Translations under genes and position numbers: made by a program
The notes under the pieces: generated by a model
Databases searched by the model: none
The model's input: the letters and a program-made list of their open reading frames with translations, nothing else
What the model was told of the DNA's origin: nothing
Shown here: positions 25,301 through 34,006 of the stretch, piece after piece
Layout of the letters: each line of letters begins with the position of its first letter
How positions within the stretch are numbered: position 1 is the stretch's first letter
Source of the DNA: Spirosoma spitsbergense DSM 19989
Lineage (GTDB): Bacteria; Bacteroidota; Bacteroidia; Cytophagales; Spirosomataceae
Assembly (NCBI RefSeq): GCF_000374085.1
Contig: NZ_KB893575.1
Coordinates: 1 to 47,607 of the forward strand
Direction of reading: 5' to 3'
Length of the DNA stretch: 47,607 nt

Positions 25301-27175
25301 TTATACGGGTTGGTGTTGATACGGAATCTCAATAATGGTCGTTACGCCGGTGGGCGCGGTGTCGATAGCGAGGGTGCCCTGAACGAAATTTACTTTAGAG
25401 GACAGGTTGTTGTAAACCGGGGTGCGGGGACTATCATCTTCGGCAATCAGGGTCAACGTCTGATGATTAAATACCAGTTGCAGGGTAGCCTGCGTAGCGG
25501 TCGAATTTTTGATAATGTCGTTGATGAGTTCAGCCGCGATCCGAAACACCTGTACCTCGGTGGCCGCATCGAACCGGCGTTCCTGCCCAATTACCACATA
25601 CTCGAACTGGACGGAGCTGCCCGGGCCTACCTTGTCGACCGTTTCGGCCAGTGATTTGGCCAGCCCCAGCTGGGCGAAATTTTTGGGCATCAGGTTGTGC
25701 GAAACAGTACGCAGATTCTCTACCGCCCGGTCCAGCAGGCCGCGGGCTTCGCCCAGCATCGGGAACCGCTCCCGAACGTCGGGCTTGCGTAACGTACTCG
25801 ACACGTACCCAATGGCGGTAGAGAGCATGGCCCCCACATCGTCGTAAAGGTCTTCGGCCATGCGGTTACGCTCCATTTCGAGCGCGTCGATAATCCGTTT
25901 CGACTGGGCCTGTTCGCTCTGATGAAGAGCCGTGAGCAGCAGACGGTTTTGCCGCTGGTATTTCTGAAACCAGAAGAACAGGATGCCCGATGTAAGTACC
26001 AGCAGATCAAACAGCAAATTAATGATGATAAGTATATAACTGTCGAATTGAAACAACGGCTCTTTCCCGCGCGTGAAGGCCAGGTTGATAAAGAAAACCA
26101 GCAGGTAACCCACCAGCTGAATAGAAAAAGTGAAGGTGTAAAAAATCACCACCTTTTCGCCTTGCCGGATGCGCTCAAAGATGGACCAGAACGCCAGCCC
26201 GATGCTAATAACAATGAGGGCTAACGTTGCATTAAACGTCCATTGAAAATGGTGCAGCGGAAATACGTCGAAAACCCGCAGGACAATGTTCAGTACCAGC
26301 AGCAGCGTAAGCCCGTATTTGAACCCGTTTACGGCGTAACACGCCCGGCTTTGCCCCGCTTTTTGCCCGATAAATTGCTGCATAAACTGTAACTGTGTCA
26401 GCATAATGAGCCAGCCCGAGAGCAATTGGGGGTCGAGCCGGTTGAAGGCCGGGGTGTTAGGCCAGAGGTATTGAAATCCCAGGCCCGACTGTCCCGAAAT
26501 GTGGAAGGCAATGGCCAGGATGAGGCAGATAAACCAAAAATAGATCCGGTCTTTCGTAGCCACAAAAGCAACGGTGTTGATGAGCAGAATCAGGAGGCTG
26601 AATCCGGTCAGGAAGCCCCAAGACAGGTAATCATTCCGGTCGTGTCGCTCGAAGGTATTACTCCCCCACAGGCTGACCCGAACACCCAGTACCTCGTGCC
26701 GTTTGGCCACCATGATAAATAAATCGGTGGGGGCTTTAGCCGTCAGTGAAATCGGAAACAGCCAGTTTCGGCTCGGAAAGGCCCGCGAATCGAAGGGCCG
26801 GGCGTCGCCCGTAAGTACCTGGTGAATCAGGTTATTTCCGGTTAGCTGATAAAACCAGAAATCATTGATGCGCGGATTGTCGAGTTCCAGAAAAGCGGTT
26901 TGAGGGGTACTGGAAGCCAGTCGCAGATGAATCCAGTGATGCGAAGCCGTGTAACCCTGGTTCAGCAGGCTGGACGGTAAAGGCTTAAAACGCCCCTGCT
27001 TATGAAGCCGGACTATCTGCTGCATGGAAAGTCGGGTGGTGGTGTCCTCAAAATGATCGATGAAGCCGTCCAGCAAATACCGTTTGTCGGACGTGACCCG
27101 ATAAGTTTGCTGCGCTTCCACGGCAGAAAGCGATACGATGAGCAGGAGCAGTATGAAAACGGGATGTCTCAACAA
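25301..27175 (-). CDS. 7TMR-DISM sensor kinase-like protein, phospho-acceptor His replaced by Tyr
   Basis: 624 residues from a TTG start that gives a good signal peptide (LRHPVFILLLLIVSLSAVEAQ); no ATG fits. An extracytoplasmic 7TMR-DISMED2-like beta domain (about 25-170) precedes seven TM helices (about 185-405) and a cytoplasmic HisKA_3/HATPase_c region. In the H-box, ERNRMAEDLYDDVG, Tyr444 (codon TAC) stands where the family has His. The ATPase domain keeps N552 of the N-box, but the DxGxG motif has become EDDSPRTP, and the second glycine motif is gone. It is therefore probably inactive as an enzyme and may be a structural or modulatory subunit. It has its own promoter overlapping the end of the upstream gene. 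Confidence 0.9.
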   Translation of the reverse strand: MLRHPVFILLLLIVSLSAVEAQQTYRVTSDKRYLLDGFIDHFEDTTTRLSMQQIVRLHKQGRFKPLPSSLLNQGYTASHHWIHLRLASSTPQTAFLELDNPRINDFWFYQLTGNNLIHQVLTGDARPFDSRAFPSRNWLFPISLTAKAPTDLFIMVAKRHEVLGVRVSLWGSNTFERHDRNDYLSWGFLTGFSLLILLINTVAFVATKDRIYFWFICLILAIAFHISGQSGLGFQYLWPNTPAFNRLDPQLLSGWLIMLTQLQFMQQFIGQKAGQSRACYAVNGFKYGLTLLLVLNIVLRVFDVFPLHHFQWTFNATLALIVISIGLAFWSIFERIRQGEKVVIFYTFTFSIQLVGYLLVFFINLAFTRGKEPLFQFDSYILIIINLLFDLLVLTSGILFFWFQKYQRQNRLLLTALHQSEQAQSKRIIDALEMERNRMAEDLYDDVGAMLSTAIGYVSSTLRKPDVRERFPMLGEARGLLDRAVENLRTVSHNLMPKNFAQLGLAKSLAETVDKVGPGSSVQFEYVVIGQERRFDAATEVQVFRIAAELINDIIKNSTATQATLQLVFNHQTLTLIAEDDSPRTPVYNNLSSKVNFVQGTLAIDTAPTGVTTIIEIPYQHQPV

Positions 27176-27191
27176 CAGTGGGTGATTTGGG

Positions 27192-27239
27192 CAAAGCTAG
27201 CCGGATACGCCCTGCCAAAACATACTAACTTGTTTGTAT
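27192..27239 (-). promoter_or_regulatory. Operator copy E and promoter for the third kinase and regulator
   Basis: On the minus strand the palindrome ATACAAAC-AA-GTTAGTAT (27222-27239) lies 22 bp upstream of TAGCTTTG (27192-27199), a perfect TAnnTTTG box. The operator overlaps the last codons and stop of the upstream kinase gene. The 18-bp core is identical to copy B at 31718. This would let the Tyr-type kinase and the regulator be transcribed separately from the first two kinases. Confidence 0.7.
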
Positions 27240-29099
27240 TTTTTGCGAAAGCCGAACGGCTATGGTGGTACCGTCTCCTCCCGAATCGAGGGTTACGTCG
27301 GCCTGTAGTTCGTGGGCGCGGGCGTACAGATTCTTCAGGCCAATACCCGGTTGGCTTTCTCCGGCCGACCGGGCATCGAACCCCCGGCCGTTGTCGCTGA
27401 CCGTCAGCGAAACACCCCCGGCCTCATTCGTTAGTACAACATGCGCCTGCGTGGCCTGCGCGTGTTTGCGTACATTATTCATCAGTTCCGTAGCAATCCG
27501 GTACAACTGCACGTCCTGACTAACCGATAACGCGGGTTTTTCGCCCGTTTGCACAAACGTGAACTGCACTAACTGGGTCTGGTTGAGTTGCTCCGTCAGT
27601 TCAGCCAGGGCAGCGGCCACGCCTTTTTGGGCCACCGCAACGGGTAGCCTGTTCCGGGCAATCCCATCCAGGTCGGCATCCGCTTTCTGAATAAGCCGAA
27701 CCGAATCGGTAAGCTGCGCCGACGAAACTACGCCGGTCAGGAGGTGCTGGACCTGCCCGAGTCGCTGGCTTACATCGGCGCGGAGGAGGTGCTGCACCTG
27801 TTCCCGTTCCGCATCGAGCATCTGGATAATTTTCTGGTTTGTCTGCTGCTGCGTCCGTGTCAGGTTGAGTGTCAGCGTCTGATGCTCCCGCACCGACTGC
27901 CGGTAGCGGTACGCCAAGAGGTAGGCAAACACCACTAAGTCGATAAAAAAGATGACAACTATGAGCAGGTACGGCTCAATCAGATAAACCCCGTCGGCCT
28001 GGTTGCGCGACATATTCTGGATAATATTGACAAACTGGCCAGTCATTTGCAGGGCCAAACCGGCCCCGTATAGCTGCCGGAGTGCATTGTCTGACTGTAA
28101 ACTAACCACAATAATCCACAGAAAAGCTAAAACAGTTGCATTTGCCAGTAGGGTATGGATGCGCGTAACCACCTGAATCAGTTCCGGATAGTGCTGCGGC
28201 AGGTGCAGTAGTTGCGCGGCAAGTAACCCCGTGAAACCAGCCCAGAAAGTACACTTCAGTACCTGCGTGGCCCAAAACAGCCGTTTGTGTTCCTGCTTTA
28301 GATTCAGAAAATACTGCTGAAACTGAAGCATAGCCGGTACATACAGCCAAAGTGCCTGGATGAGTGGGTCGGGTGCGTTGAGGGCGGGCAGCCCCGGCCA
28401 CAGGTACTGGAAGCCCAGCCCCGAATCGGCGGCCTGCCGCAGAAACAGGCCAGTCACATAAATAGCGTACCACAGGTATACAGGGTCATTGCTGGTGCGC
28501 CAGAACAGTACGTTGAGCAGTACCACCAGCGCCACAATACCCACAAAAATGCCCCACAGAAAATATTCGCGCTGCTCTTTGTCCTCAAAATCGCTGGTGC
28601 GCCAGAGCGTCATCTCGGTCGCTAAATTCTCGTACCGCTTGTCGAGCCGGAGGTAATACTCAGTAGGCTGGCGGGGGCTGCTATGGAGTGGGAAAGCGAA
28701 GGTTTTAGTGGGTATGGGCCGCTGGCTGAACATGAACCGGTCGCCCGTTTTGGTGACCGACATTACGAGGCCATTTCGCACCGTTATCAGTTGCAGCGCA
28801 TTGATAGCATGATTCCGAACGTCGAGGGTCAGGTCCGTTTCAAGGCTGTCGGGCGGCAACCGGAACCGGTACCAGTGGATTGACTCGGTGTAACCCACGT
28901 TTTGCCGCCGGTGCCGGATGGGGGCAAACCCCGCCGACTGCAGTACGGACTGGATGGTGGCCCGCGCCGTAGTGTCTTCCCAGTGAAACAGGGTTATTGG
29001 AAAGGCTTTCATGGGCGCTGTAGAGCGGGCATGATACCACGAAAAGCCCCAAATGGCCAGTATTACTATTCCAAACAAGCCAATCAGATTCCGGACCAT
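27225..29099 (-). CDS. 7TMR-DISM sensor kinase-like protein with intact ATPase domain but no phospho-acceptor His
   Basis: 624 residues. An N-terminal hydrophobic segment (about 5-20) acts as uncleaved anchor or signal. A DISMED2-like domain (about 30-165), seven TM helices (about 180-400), then the kinase region follow. The H-box aligns without gaps as EREQVQHLLRADVS, with Arg440 at the His position. In contrast the ATP-binding domain is textbook: N-box ELMNNVRKHAQAT (N541, N542, K545, H546), DNGRGFD (569-575) and GIGLKNL (585-591). It should bind ATP but cannot phosphorylate itself at the usual site. Its ATG is 1 bp after the stop of the preceding kinase, indicating coupled translation. Confidence 0.9.
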   Translation of the reverse strand: MVRNLIGLFGIVILAIWGFSWYHARSTAPMKAFPITLFHWEDTTARATIQSVLQSAGFAPIRHRRQNVGYTESIHWYRFRLPPDSLETDLTLDVRNHAINALQLITVRNGLVMSVTKTGDRFMFSQRPIPTKTFAFPLHSSPRQPTEYYLRLDKRYENLATEMTLWRTSDFEDKEQREYFLWGIFVGIVALVVLLNVLFWRTSNDPVYLWYAIYVTGLFLRQAADSGLGFQYLWPGLPALNAPDPLIQALWLYVPAMLQFQQYFLNLKQEHKRLFWATQVLKCTFWAGFTGLLAAQLLHLPQHYPELIQVVTRIHTLLANATVLAFLWIIVVSLQSDNALRQLYGAGLALQMTGQFVNIIQNMSRNQADGVYLIEPYLLIVVIFFIDLVVFAYLLAYRYRQSVREHQTLTLNLTRTQQQTNQKIIQMLDAEREQVQHLLRADVSQRLGQVQHLLTGVVSSAQLTDSVRLIQKADADLDGIARNRLPVAVAQKGVAAALAELTEQLNQTQLVQFTFVQTGEKPALSVSQDVQLYRIATELMNNVRKHAQATQAHVVLTNEAGGVSLTVSDNGRGFDARSAGESQPGIGLKNLYARAHELQADVTLDSGGDGTTIAVRLSQKIQTS

Positions 29100-29100
29100 A

Positions 29101-31011
29101 TCAGGCAGTGGGAAAAGGGACGGTGAGCATCACGGAATGCCCCTGCTCATTGGTTTCAATGAGTAAGTCGGCGTTCAGAAACTCCGCTTTCGTGAGCAGG
29201 TGGGGCAAACTGCGTTCGTCCCGGTAGTCAGGCTGTGCGGGGCCATTGTCTTCAACGGTCAGGTTCAGGTAGCCGGGGTGATAAATCAACTGGACCGTAG
29301 CCTCGGTAGCGTGGTTCTGGTGCTGAACCTGCTGAATCAGTTCGGTGGCTATACCAAACAGTAGCCGTTCCGTTTGAGCGGGTAGCCGTTTAACGTCTCC
29401 CAGGCTGATAAACTGAAACTGCGTACCCATGCCCGATTTCTTTCGTATCGTTTCGTCAATGGCTTCGGCCAGGCCCGTCTGTTCGAGGTGCTTCGGCATC
29501 AACTGGTGCGACAGGGTTCGCAGTTCGTGGGCGGCTTCGTCGAGCAGGGTCTGCGCGTGCATCAGGGGTCCCGTTTTTTCGGTACGGGTCAGCACCGACA
29601 GGTAGCCCTTTGCCACCGACAGGGTAGGGCCGATGTCGTCGTGGAGGTCCTGCGCCAGTCGCTGCCGTTCCTCTTCCAGCGCATCGATTACCCGTTGCTG
29701 CGTTTGCTGATGGGCGGTGAGCAGGTCGAGTTCGAGGGTACGGTTAATTTGGCGGGCAACCTGGTAGCGATAGGCCAGGCCATACGAGAAAAAGACAATA
29801 TCCAGGAAAACGGTTACGCCCATGATAACATACGTCAGCACATCAAACGGCAGGGGCCAGCCTCTATCCTGGCACCAGTTGATGAGCGACACCAGTACGA
29901 AGCCCGAAAACTGAATCAGCAGCGCGTAGGTGTAATACCGAACTAATTTTTCCTGTTGCCGCAATGAACTCCGGCGCTTGTGCTCCCACAAGCTAAGGGC
30001 CGTCAGCGTAATGAGGGCTATCACAAAATAGCGTGTAGCCGATGCGGTAAACTTATACAGGTACAGTTCGCGCCCGGCCACGTCGGAAAGCTGAATGCCA
30101 ATCACTGCCAGCAGGGTTATCAGAACTACTAGTTTGAACCCGTTATTCCAGCGATATATCCGGCTTCTCAGGGCGGTTTGCCGGATAAAAAACTGCATAA
30201 AGGTGAGCTGCGCAATCATGGCTGCCCAGATGTAGAGGTAAACCGGCGCGAGCTCGTTGATGCGGGGCGTATTGGGCCACAAATACTGAAACCCCAACCC
30301 GGCATCGGAAAACAGATGCATGGTCATGAAGTGAATATACAGCCCGAACCACAGGTAAATCCGGTCTTTGGTAGCCAGCAGCATCACAACCGCTACAATA
30401 AGTACCAGGCAGATAACGCCGATGTATATACCCCACGCAAAATACTCGTCGCGGTCGGTATGCAGGAAAACGGTCCGGGGCCAGAGCCGGATAAAGAAGG
30501 ACAGGATGGCGTTGGGACGGTTGAAGCGCAGGTAATACCCGGCCCGTTCGCCTGCCAGCAGCCGGAGCGGAAAAACGTAATTATTGTTGAGGTAAGGCCG
30601 GTGGCTGAAGCTAAATCGGTCGCCGGTGTGCCCCAGCGACTGGATGACCCCGTTCTGAACGCTGAACAGTTCGAGGTCGTCGATGTTGGCGTACTCGATT
30701 TCCAGCATCAGGCTGGCTTTCTGAACGGTTTCCAGCTCAAAATAAAGCCATTGCACGGCGGTGTTATAGCCAAAATCCTGCCGGACCGTACGGCTGTTGG
30801 ATAGGCTGAATTGCCCCTTGTTCTGCCGTTCTACTGCCTGGTTAATGGTGAGTTTGCCCGTTGTGTCTTCCAAATGATACAGGGCTTCCCGTAGAGATAA
30901 TTCGCCGGAGGGCAGGGCCGAAGCACCAACCAACAGAGGCTGAGGGCCGGACTGCGCCCAGGCTGCGTGGCTGAGCCAGACGCACAGCCAAAAACACCGA
31001 AAACGGTTCAT
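29101..31011 (-). CDS. 7TMR-DISM sensor kinase-like protein with intact His but degenerate ATPase domain
   Basis: 636 residues. Signal peptide (CFWLCVWLSHAAWAQ), DISMED2-like domain (about 35-180), seven TM helices (about 190-415), HisKA_3 and C-terminal ATPase-like domain. The H-box is canonical: ERQRLAQDLHDDIG with His457. The ATPase part is not. The Mg-binding Asn of the N-box is Gln560 (ELIQQVQHQNHAT), the DxGxG motif is reduced to EDNGPAQP, and no GxGL motif follows. It could therefore accept phosphate but probably cannot bind ATP productively. First gene of the four-gene minus-strand group; its upstream region holds operator copy A, shared with a divergent gene. Confidence 0.9.
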   Translation of the reverse strand: MNRFRCFWLCVWLSHAAWAQSGPQPLLVGASALPSGELSLREALYHLEDTTGKLTINQAVERQNKGQFSLSNSRTVRQDFGYNTAVQWLYFELETVQKASLMLEIEYANIDDLELFSVQNGVIQSLGHTGDRFSFSHRPYLNNNYVFPLRLLAGERAGYYLRFNRPNAILSFFIRLWPRTVFLHTDRDEYFAWGIYIGVICLVLIVAVVMLLATKDRIYLWFGLYIHFMTMHLFSDAGLGFQYLWPNTPRINELAPVYLYIWAAMIAQLTFMQFFIRQTALRSRIYRWNNGFKLVVLITLLAVIGIQLSDVAGRELYLYKFTASATRYFVIALITLTALSLWEHKRRSSLRQQEKLVRYYTYALLIQFSGFVLVSLINWCQDRGWPLPFDVLTYVIMGVTVFLDIVFFSYGLAYRYQVARQINRTLELDLLTAHQQTQQRVIDALEEERQRLAQDLHDDIGPTLSVAKGYLSVLTRTEKTGPLMHAQTLLDEAAHELRTLSHQLMPKHLEQTGLAEAIDETIRKKSGMGTQFQFISLGDVKRLPAQTERLLFGIATELIQQVQHQNHATEATVQLIYHPGYLNLTVEDNGPAQPDYRDERSLPHLLTKAEFLNADLLIETNEQGHSVMLTVPFPTA

Positions 31012-31076
31012 GAGAAGGGAAGGATTTGCCGGGATAGATGCGAAACTCCCTCAAAAGAAAACCTTTTACGGTAAAA

Positions 31077-31125
31077 ATACAAACAAGTTGGTATGGATTT
31101 GCCCCTGTCCAATCTGCCACCTTTG
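31077..31125 (+). promoter_or_regulatory. Operator copy A and promoter of secreted protein 1 (divergent from kinase operon)
   Basis: ATACAAAC-AA-GTTGGTAT (31077-31094, one mismatch to a perfect palindrome), then exactly 23 bp, then CACCTTTG (31118-31125), a near match to TAnnTTTG. The leader continues TATCACCCAAACGGGATAA as in copies B and C. Because the operator is symmetrical it could also act on the kinase gene starting at 31011. Confidence 0.7.
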
Positions 31126-31185
31126 TATCACCCAAACGGGATAATTTCTTTCTCTTTTTTAACCAAATCAAATCAAACAAAAATC

Positions 31186-31647
31186 ATGAAAAAAGTAAGC
31201 TTGATTCTCGCCCTTGTTTTCGGCTTCGCAGCCACATCATTCGCTCAGTACGGTGCGGCAAAATGCGCCTGGAATATGGAAAGTGCCCCGTATAATTCAA
31301 ACCAGACAATAATACAGTTCACCAACATTGTGCTGCTCGGGATTTCGGATAGTGAGGGTGAGCCGGTCTATTCCGTTGCACTGACGGCAAACTTCGGTAC
31401 CGGCAAGGCATCCAACGTTGTGCTTACCGAAAGCAAATCAGGAAAAAAATGGCTGATGAATCAGGTTAGCCCCGGGGGCAAACCCTTACCAACTCCCTGC
31501 AACAGTGGTCAGGGGGCCACGTTCAGTGATGCACTGGTGTACCGGTCATCAATGACAAATGTCTCGGTTTACGTTTCCGTGCGAGACAATGGTAAAGCGG
31601 TGTACGTGTTCGCCCACAAACCGATGGACACCAAGCTGAAACTATAA
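31186..31647 (+). CDS. Small secreted protein 1 of the operator regulon
   Basis: 153 residues from MKKVSLILALVFGFA (ATG 31186). An in-frame ATG at 31093 lies inside the operator, upstream of the predicted transcription start, and cannot be used. A signal peptide ends at ATSFAQ. The mature part of about 132 residues is Ser/Thr/Val-rich and probably beta-sheet, with two Cys (KCAW and TPCNSG) that could form a disulfide. No known family recognised. It resembles secreted protein 2 at 34541 in size, signal peptide, promoter and Cys count, with weak sequence similarity. Confidence 0.75.
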   Translation: MKKVSLILALVFGFAATSFAQYGAAKCAWNMESAPYNSNQTIIQFTNIVLLGISDSEGEPVYSVALTANFGTGKASNVVLTESKSGKKWLMNQVSPGGKPLPTPCNSGQGATFSDALVYRSSMTNVSVYVSVRDNGKAVYVFAHKPMDTKLKL

Positions 31648-31670
31648 CCGGCTTACCAATTCCATACAAG

Positions 31671-31698
31671 AGGCTGATCCATCGGGTCGGCCTTTTTT
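31671..31698 (+). terminator. Terminator of secreted protein 1
   Basis: AGGCTGATCC-atc-GGGTCGGCCT forms a 10-bp RNA stem (two G-U pairs) followed by six T. Confidence 0.8.
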
Positions 31699-31717
31699 AT
31701 GGAGTACACTAGTAAAA

Positions 31718-31766
31718 ATACAAACAAGTTAGTATGGATTTTCCCCTGCCCAACCGGCCACCTTTG
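31718..31766 (+). promoter_or_regulatory. Operator copy B and promoter of the monooxygenase operon
   Basis: ATACAAAC-AA-GTTAGTAT (31718-31735), 23 bp, then CACCTTTG (31759-31766). About 90 bp around it are nearly identical to copy A, including the leader TATCACCCAAACGGGATAA and a T-rich tract ending in TTTAACCA. Confidence 0.7.
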
Positions 31767-31817
31767 TATCACCCAAACGGGATAATTTCTTCATCTTTTT
31801 TTTAACCAGCTACAGTC

Positions 31818-33347
31818 ATGAAAACACAAAAACTGATCGGTATCATCGGCGCGGGAGTCAGTGGCTTGGTTACGGCCAAAACCATGCGCGAACACGGTTT
31901 CGAGGTGGTGCTCTTCGAGAAAGAGGCCGAGCTGGGGGGCGTCTGGACAAGCACCCGCCGGTATCCGAACGTGACCACGCAGAACACCCGCGATACCTAC
32001 ACGTTTTCGGATTTTCCGATGCCCAGACACTACCCCGAATGGCCCACCGGTCAGCAGGTGCAGGAATACCTTACCAACTACGCCCGCCATTTCGACCTGC
32101 TGCCCCACATTCAGTTCGGCACCGCCATTCGCCACGCCGACCCCATCAACGGCGGACACGGGGGCTGGGTGATGCATACCGTGCAAAACGGGATTCCCGG
32201 CCGGGTAGAAGTCGATTTTCTGGTGGTTTGTAATGGCGTTTTCAGCGAACCGGCTGTGCCAGCTATCCAGGGCCGGGAGTCGTTTGGTGGGCAGGTGATG
32301 CACAGCACGGCCTTCCGGCAGGAGCACCTCGACGCGGCCAAAACGCAGAAAGTAGCGGTGGTGGGCTTTGCCAAATCGGCCCACGATATTCTGTCGCAGG
32401 TGAGTTCGGTTTCGGAGAAGCCGGTGTGTATTTACCGGGAAGCGAAGTGGAAAATGCCGCGTATTTTCTGGGGCCTTAATTTTAAATACCTGCTGCTGCA
32501 CCGTTTTGGCGAGTCGCTGTTTCCGTACCGGTTTTTGTACGGTATCCATAAATTCCTGCACGGCCCAATGGGTAAACCCGTTACCAACTTCCTGGTTAAA
32601 AGCATCGGCAACCTGGTAGCGGCCCAATTGAAACTCAAAAAAAGTGGACTGCTGCCCGATAAGCCTTTCGACAGCATCGCCAACTGCTCCATTGGCCTGA
32701 CCTCCGACAATTTTTACGAGTGGGCCGCTACGGGCGATATCCAACTTGAAAAGGGGGAAATCAGCCGGTTTGAAACCGACGGCGTTCGGCTGACCAACGG
32801 CAAAAAGATTGAGGCCGATATCGTTGTGTTTGCCACCGGTTTCCGGCAAACGGTGCCGTTTTTCGACGCCGATATAACCCGGCGGCTGCGGAATGCCAAA
32901 GGCTGGTTTCAACTCTACCGGAACGTACTGCCCGCCGATGTGCCGAACCTTTCTTTTGTGGGCTACAACCCCTCGTTATTCACGCCGTTTACGTCCGAAA
33001 TGGCCGCGCATTACTCAGCCCAGTACGTTAAAAATCAGCTTAACTTGCCCGATGCCGCCGGGATGAAAGCGGAGATTGCCCGGCATCAGGAATGGCTCAT
33101 GCAGCGGGTGCCGCACGGGCATTCGTCGGGTACGTGCATTATCCCGTTCTCGTTCCACCACGCCGACGAACTGATGCGCGATATGGGTCTGAAAACCCGC
33201 CGTACCGGCAACCCGGTAACCGAGTTTATGGCCCCGTTCAACCCCGGTATGTACAAGGGACTGACGCAGGAATTGCAGCGGTTGCCCGCGGCCCGGTCAC
33301 AACCCAAAGTGGGGCAGATGTTGGCTAATGCAGTAGCCGTAGTTTGA
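31818..33347 (+). CDS. Flavin-containing monooxygenase-like protein
   Basis: 509 residues, no signal peptide. N-terminal FAD-binding Rossmann motif GAGVSG (11-16) with the ribose-binding E34 and a GGVW segment (40-43). A second dinucleotide site with VAVVGFAKSAHDI (about 175-187) departs from GxGxxG, as GFAKS, and may be weak. The late ATGF motif (VFATGFRQ, about 342-349) is typical of FMO/BVMO-type enzymes. These oxygenate nitrogen, sulfur or ketone groups using NADPH and O2. Substrate unknown. Expression is probably controlled by operator copy B, and it is followed by a membrane protein gene 104 bp downstream. Confidence 0.85.
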   Translation: MKTQKLIGIIGAGVSGLVTAKTMREHGFEVVLFEKEAELGGVWTSTRRYPNVTTQNTRDTYTFSDFPMPRHYPEWPTGQQVQEYLTNYARHFDLLPHIQFGTAIRHADPINGGHGGWVMHTVQNGIPGRVEVDFLVVCNGVFSEPAVPAIQGRESFGGQVMHSTAFRQEHLDAAKTQKVAVVGFAKSAHDILSQVSSVSEKPVCIYREAKWKMPRIFWGLNFKYLLLHRFGESLFPYRFLYGIHKFLHGPMGKPVTNFLVKSIGNLVAAQLKLKKSGLLPDKPFDSIANCSIGLTSDNFYEWAATGDIQLEKGEISRFETDGVRLTNGKKIEADIVVFATGFRQTVPFFDADITRRLRNAKGWFQLYRNVLPADVPNLSFVGYNPSLFTPFTSEMAAHYSAQYVKNQLNLPDAAGMKAEIARHQEWLMQRVPHGHSSGTCIIPFSFHHADELMRDMGLKTRRTGNPVTEFMAPFNPGMYKGLTQELQRLPAARSQPKVGQMLANAVAVV

Positions 33348-33451
33348 GGTAGTAAACAGGACAGACCTCACAAGTAGCTGATTTTACCCCTGACTTTTCT
33401 GGAGATTCAGGCTTTGCGAACACCCCTTACCCACGAACCACCCCCCTGACT

Positions 33452-34006
33452 ATGACACCCTTTGCCAACTTCCTTACCCGCATTGCCAACTGGAAAACGT
33501 TGCTGTTTCTGGGGGTAATTTACGTAAGTTTTCCCGCCTACTGGTTTAAAAACGCCGGAGCCACCATCAGTCAGTTAGCGGGGAAACCCGTTGACCCCAT
33601 CGACCTGACGTTTGGGTTCAACCCCGCCCGGACGCTGGCGATGGTGGCCGGGTACGGCCCCACTGCCCGTGCTTTTTACGCCCGCACCGAACTGACGATT
33701 GATCTGGTTTACCCCGTCGTGTACAGTTTTCTGCTGGCCGTAATCCTGACGATGCTATTTCGCCACTGGTCTAACAGACAGTTTGTTCTGTTACCCTTTG
33801 TCGTTCTGTTGTCCGATTACCTCGAAAATGCGGCCATTGTAACGCTGCTGACTGGCTACCCAGCGCAATCAATGACTGTGGCCGTGCTGTGTGAAGTGTT
33901 TAAACTAATCAAGTGGCTTTCGTTCGGGATTACCGTTTGCCTGGTTGTTTATGGGCTTGTCTTAAGGGTTTCAGGACGCAGAGACGCCCGCCCGAGAAAC
34001 GGCTAA
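33452..34006 (+). CDS. Four-helix membrane protein, unknown function
   Basis: 184 residues with four hydrophobic helices (about 17-36, 85-105, 112-135 and 150-175), a periplasmic or cytoplasmic loop with PVDPIDLTFGFNPARTL, and a basic C-terminus. No catalytic motif recognised. No promoter element of its own was seen, so it is probably co-transcribed with the monooxygenase gene. Role unknown. Confidence 0.75.
   Translation: MTPFANFLTRIANWKTLLFLGVIYVSFPAYWFKNAGATISQLAGKPVDPIDLTFGFNPARTLAMVAGYGPTARAFYARTELTIDLVYPVVYSFLLAVILTMLFRHWSNRQFVLLPFVVLLSDYLENAAIVTLLTGYPAQSMTVAVLCEVFKLIKWLSFGITVCLVVYGLVLRVSGRRDARPRNG

Noticed and set aside
31791..32912. Minus-strand open frame (373 codons) opposite the monooxygenase
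   Set aside because: Shadow of a gene with clear FAD-binding motif; no domain of its own.
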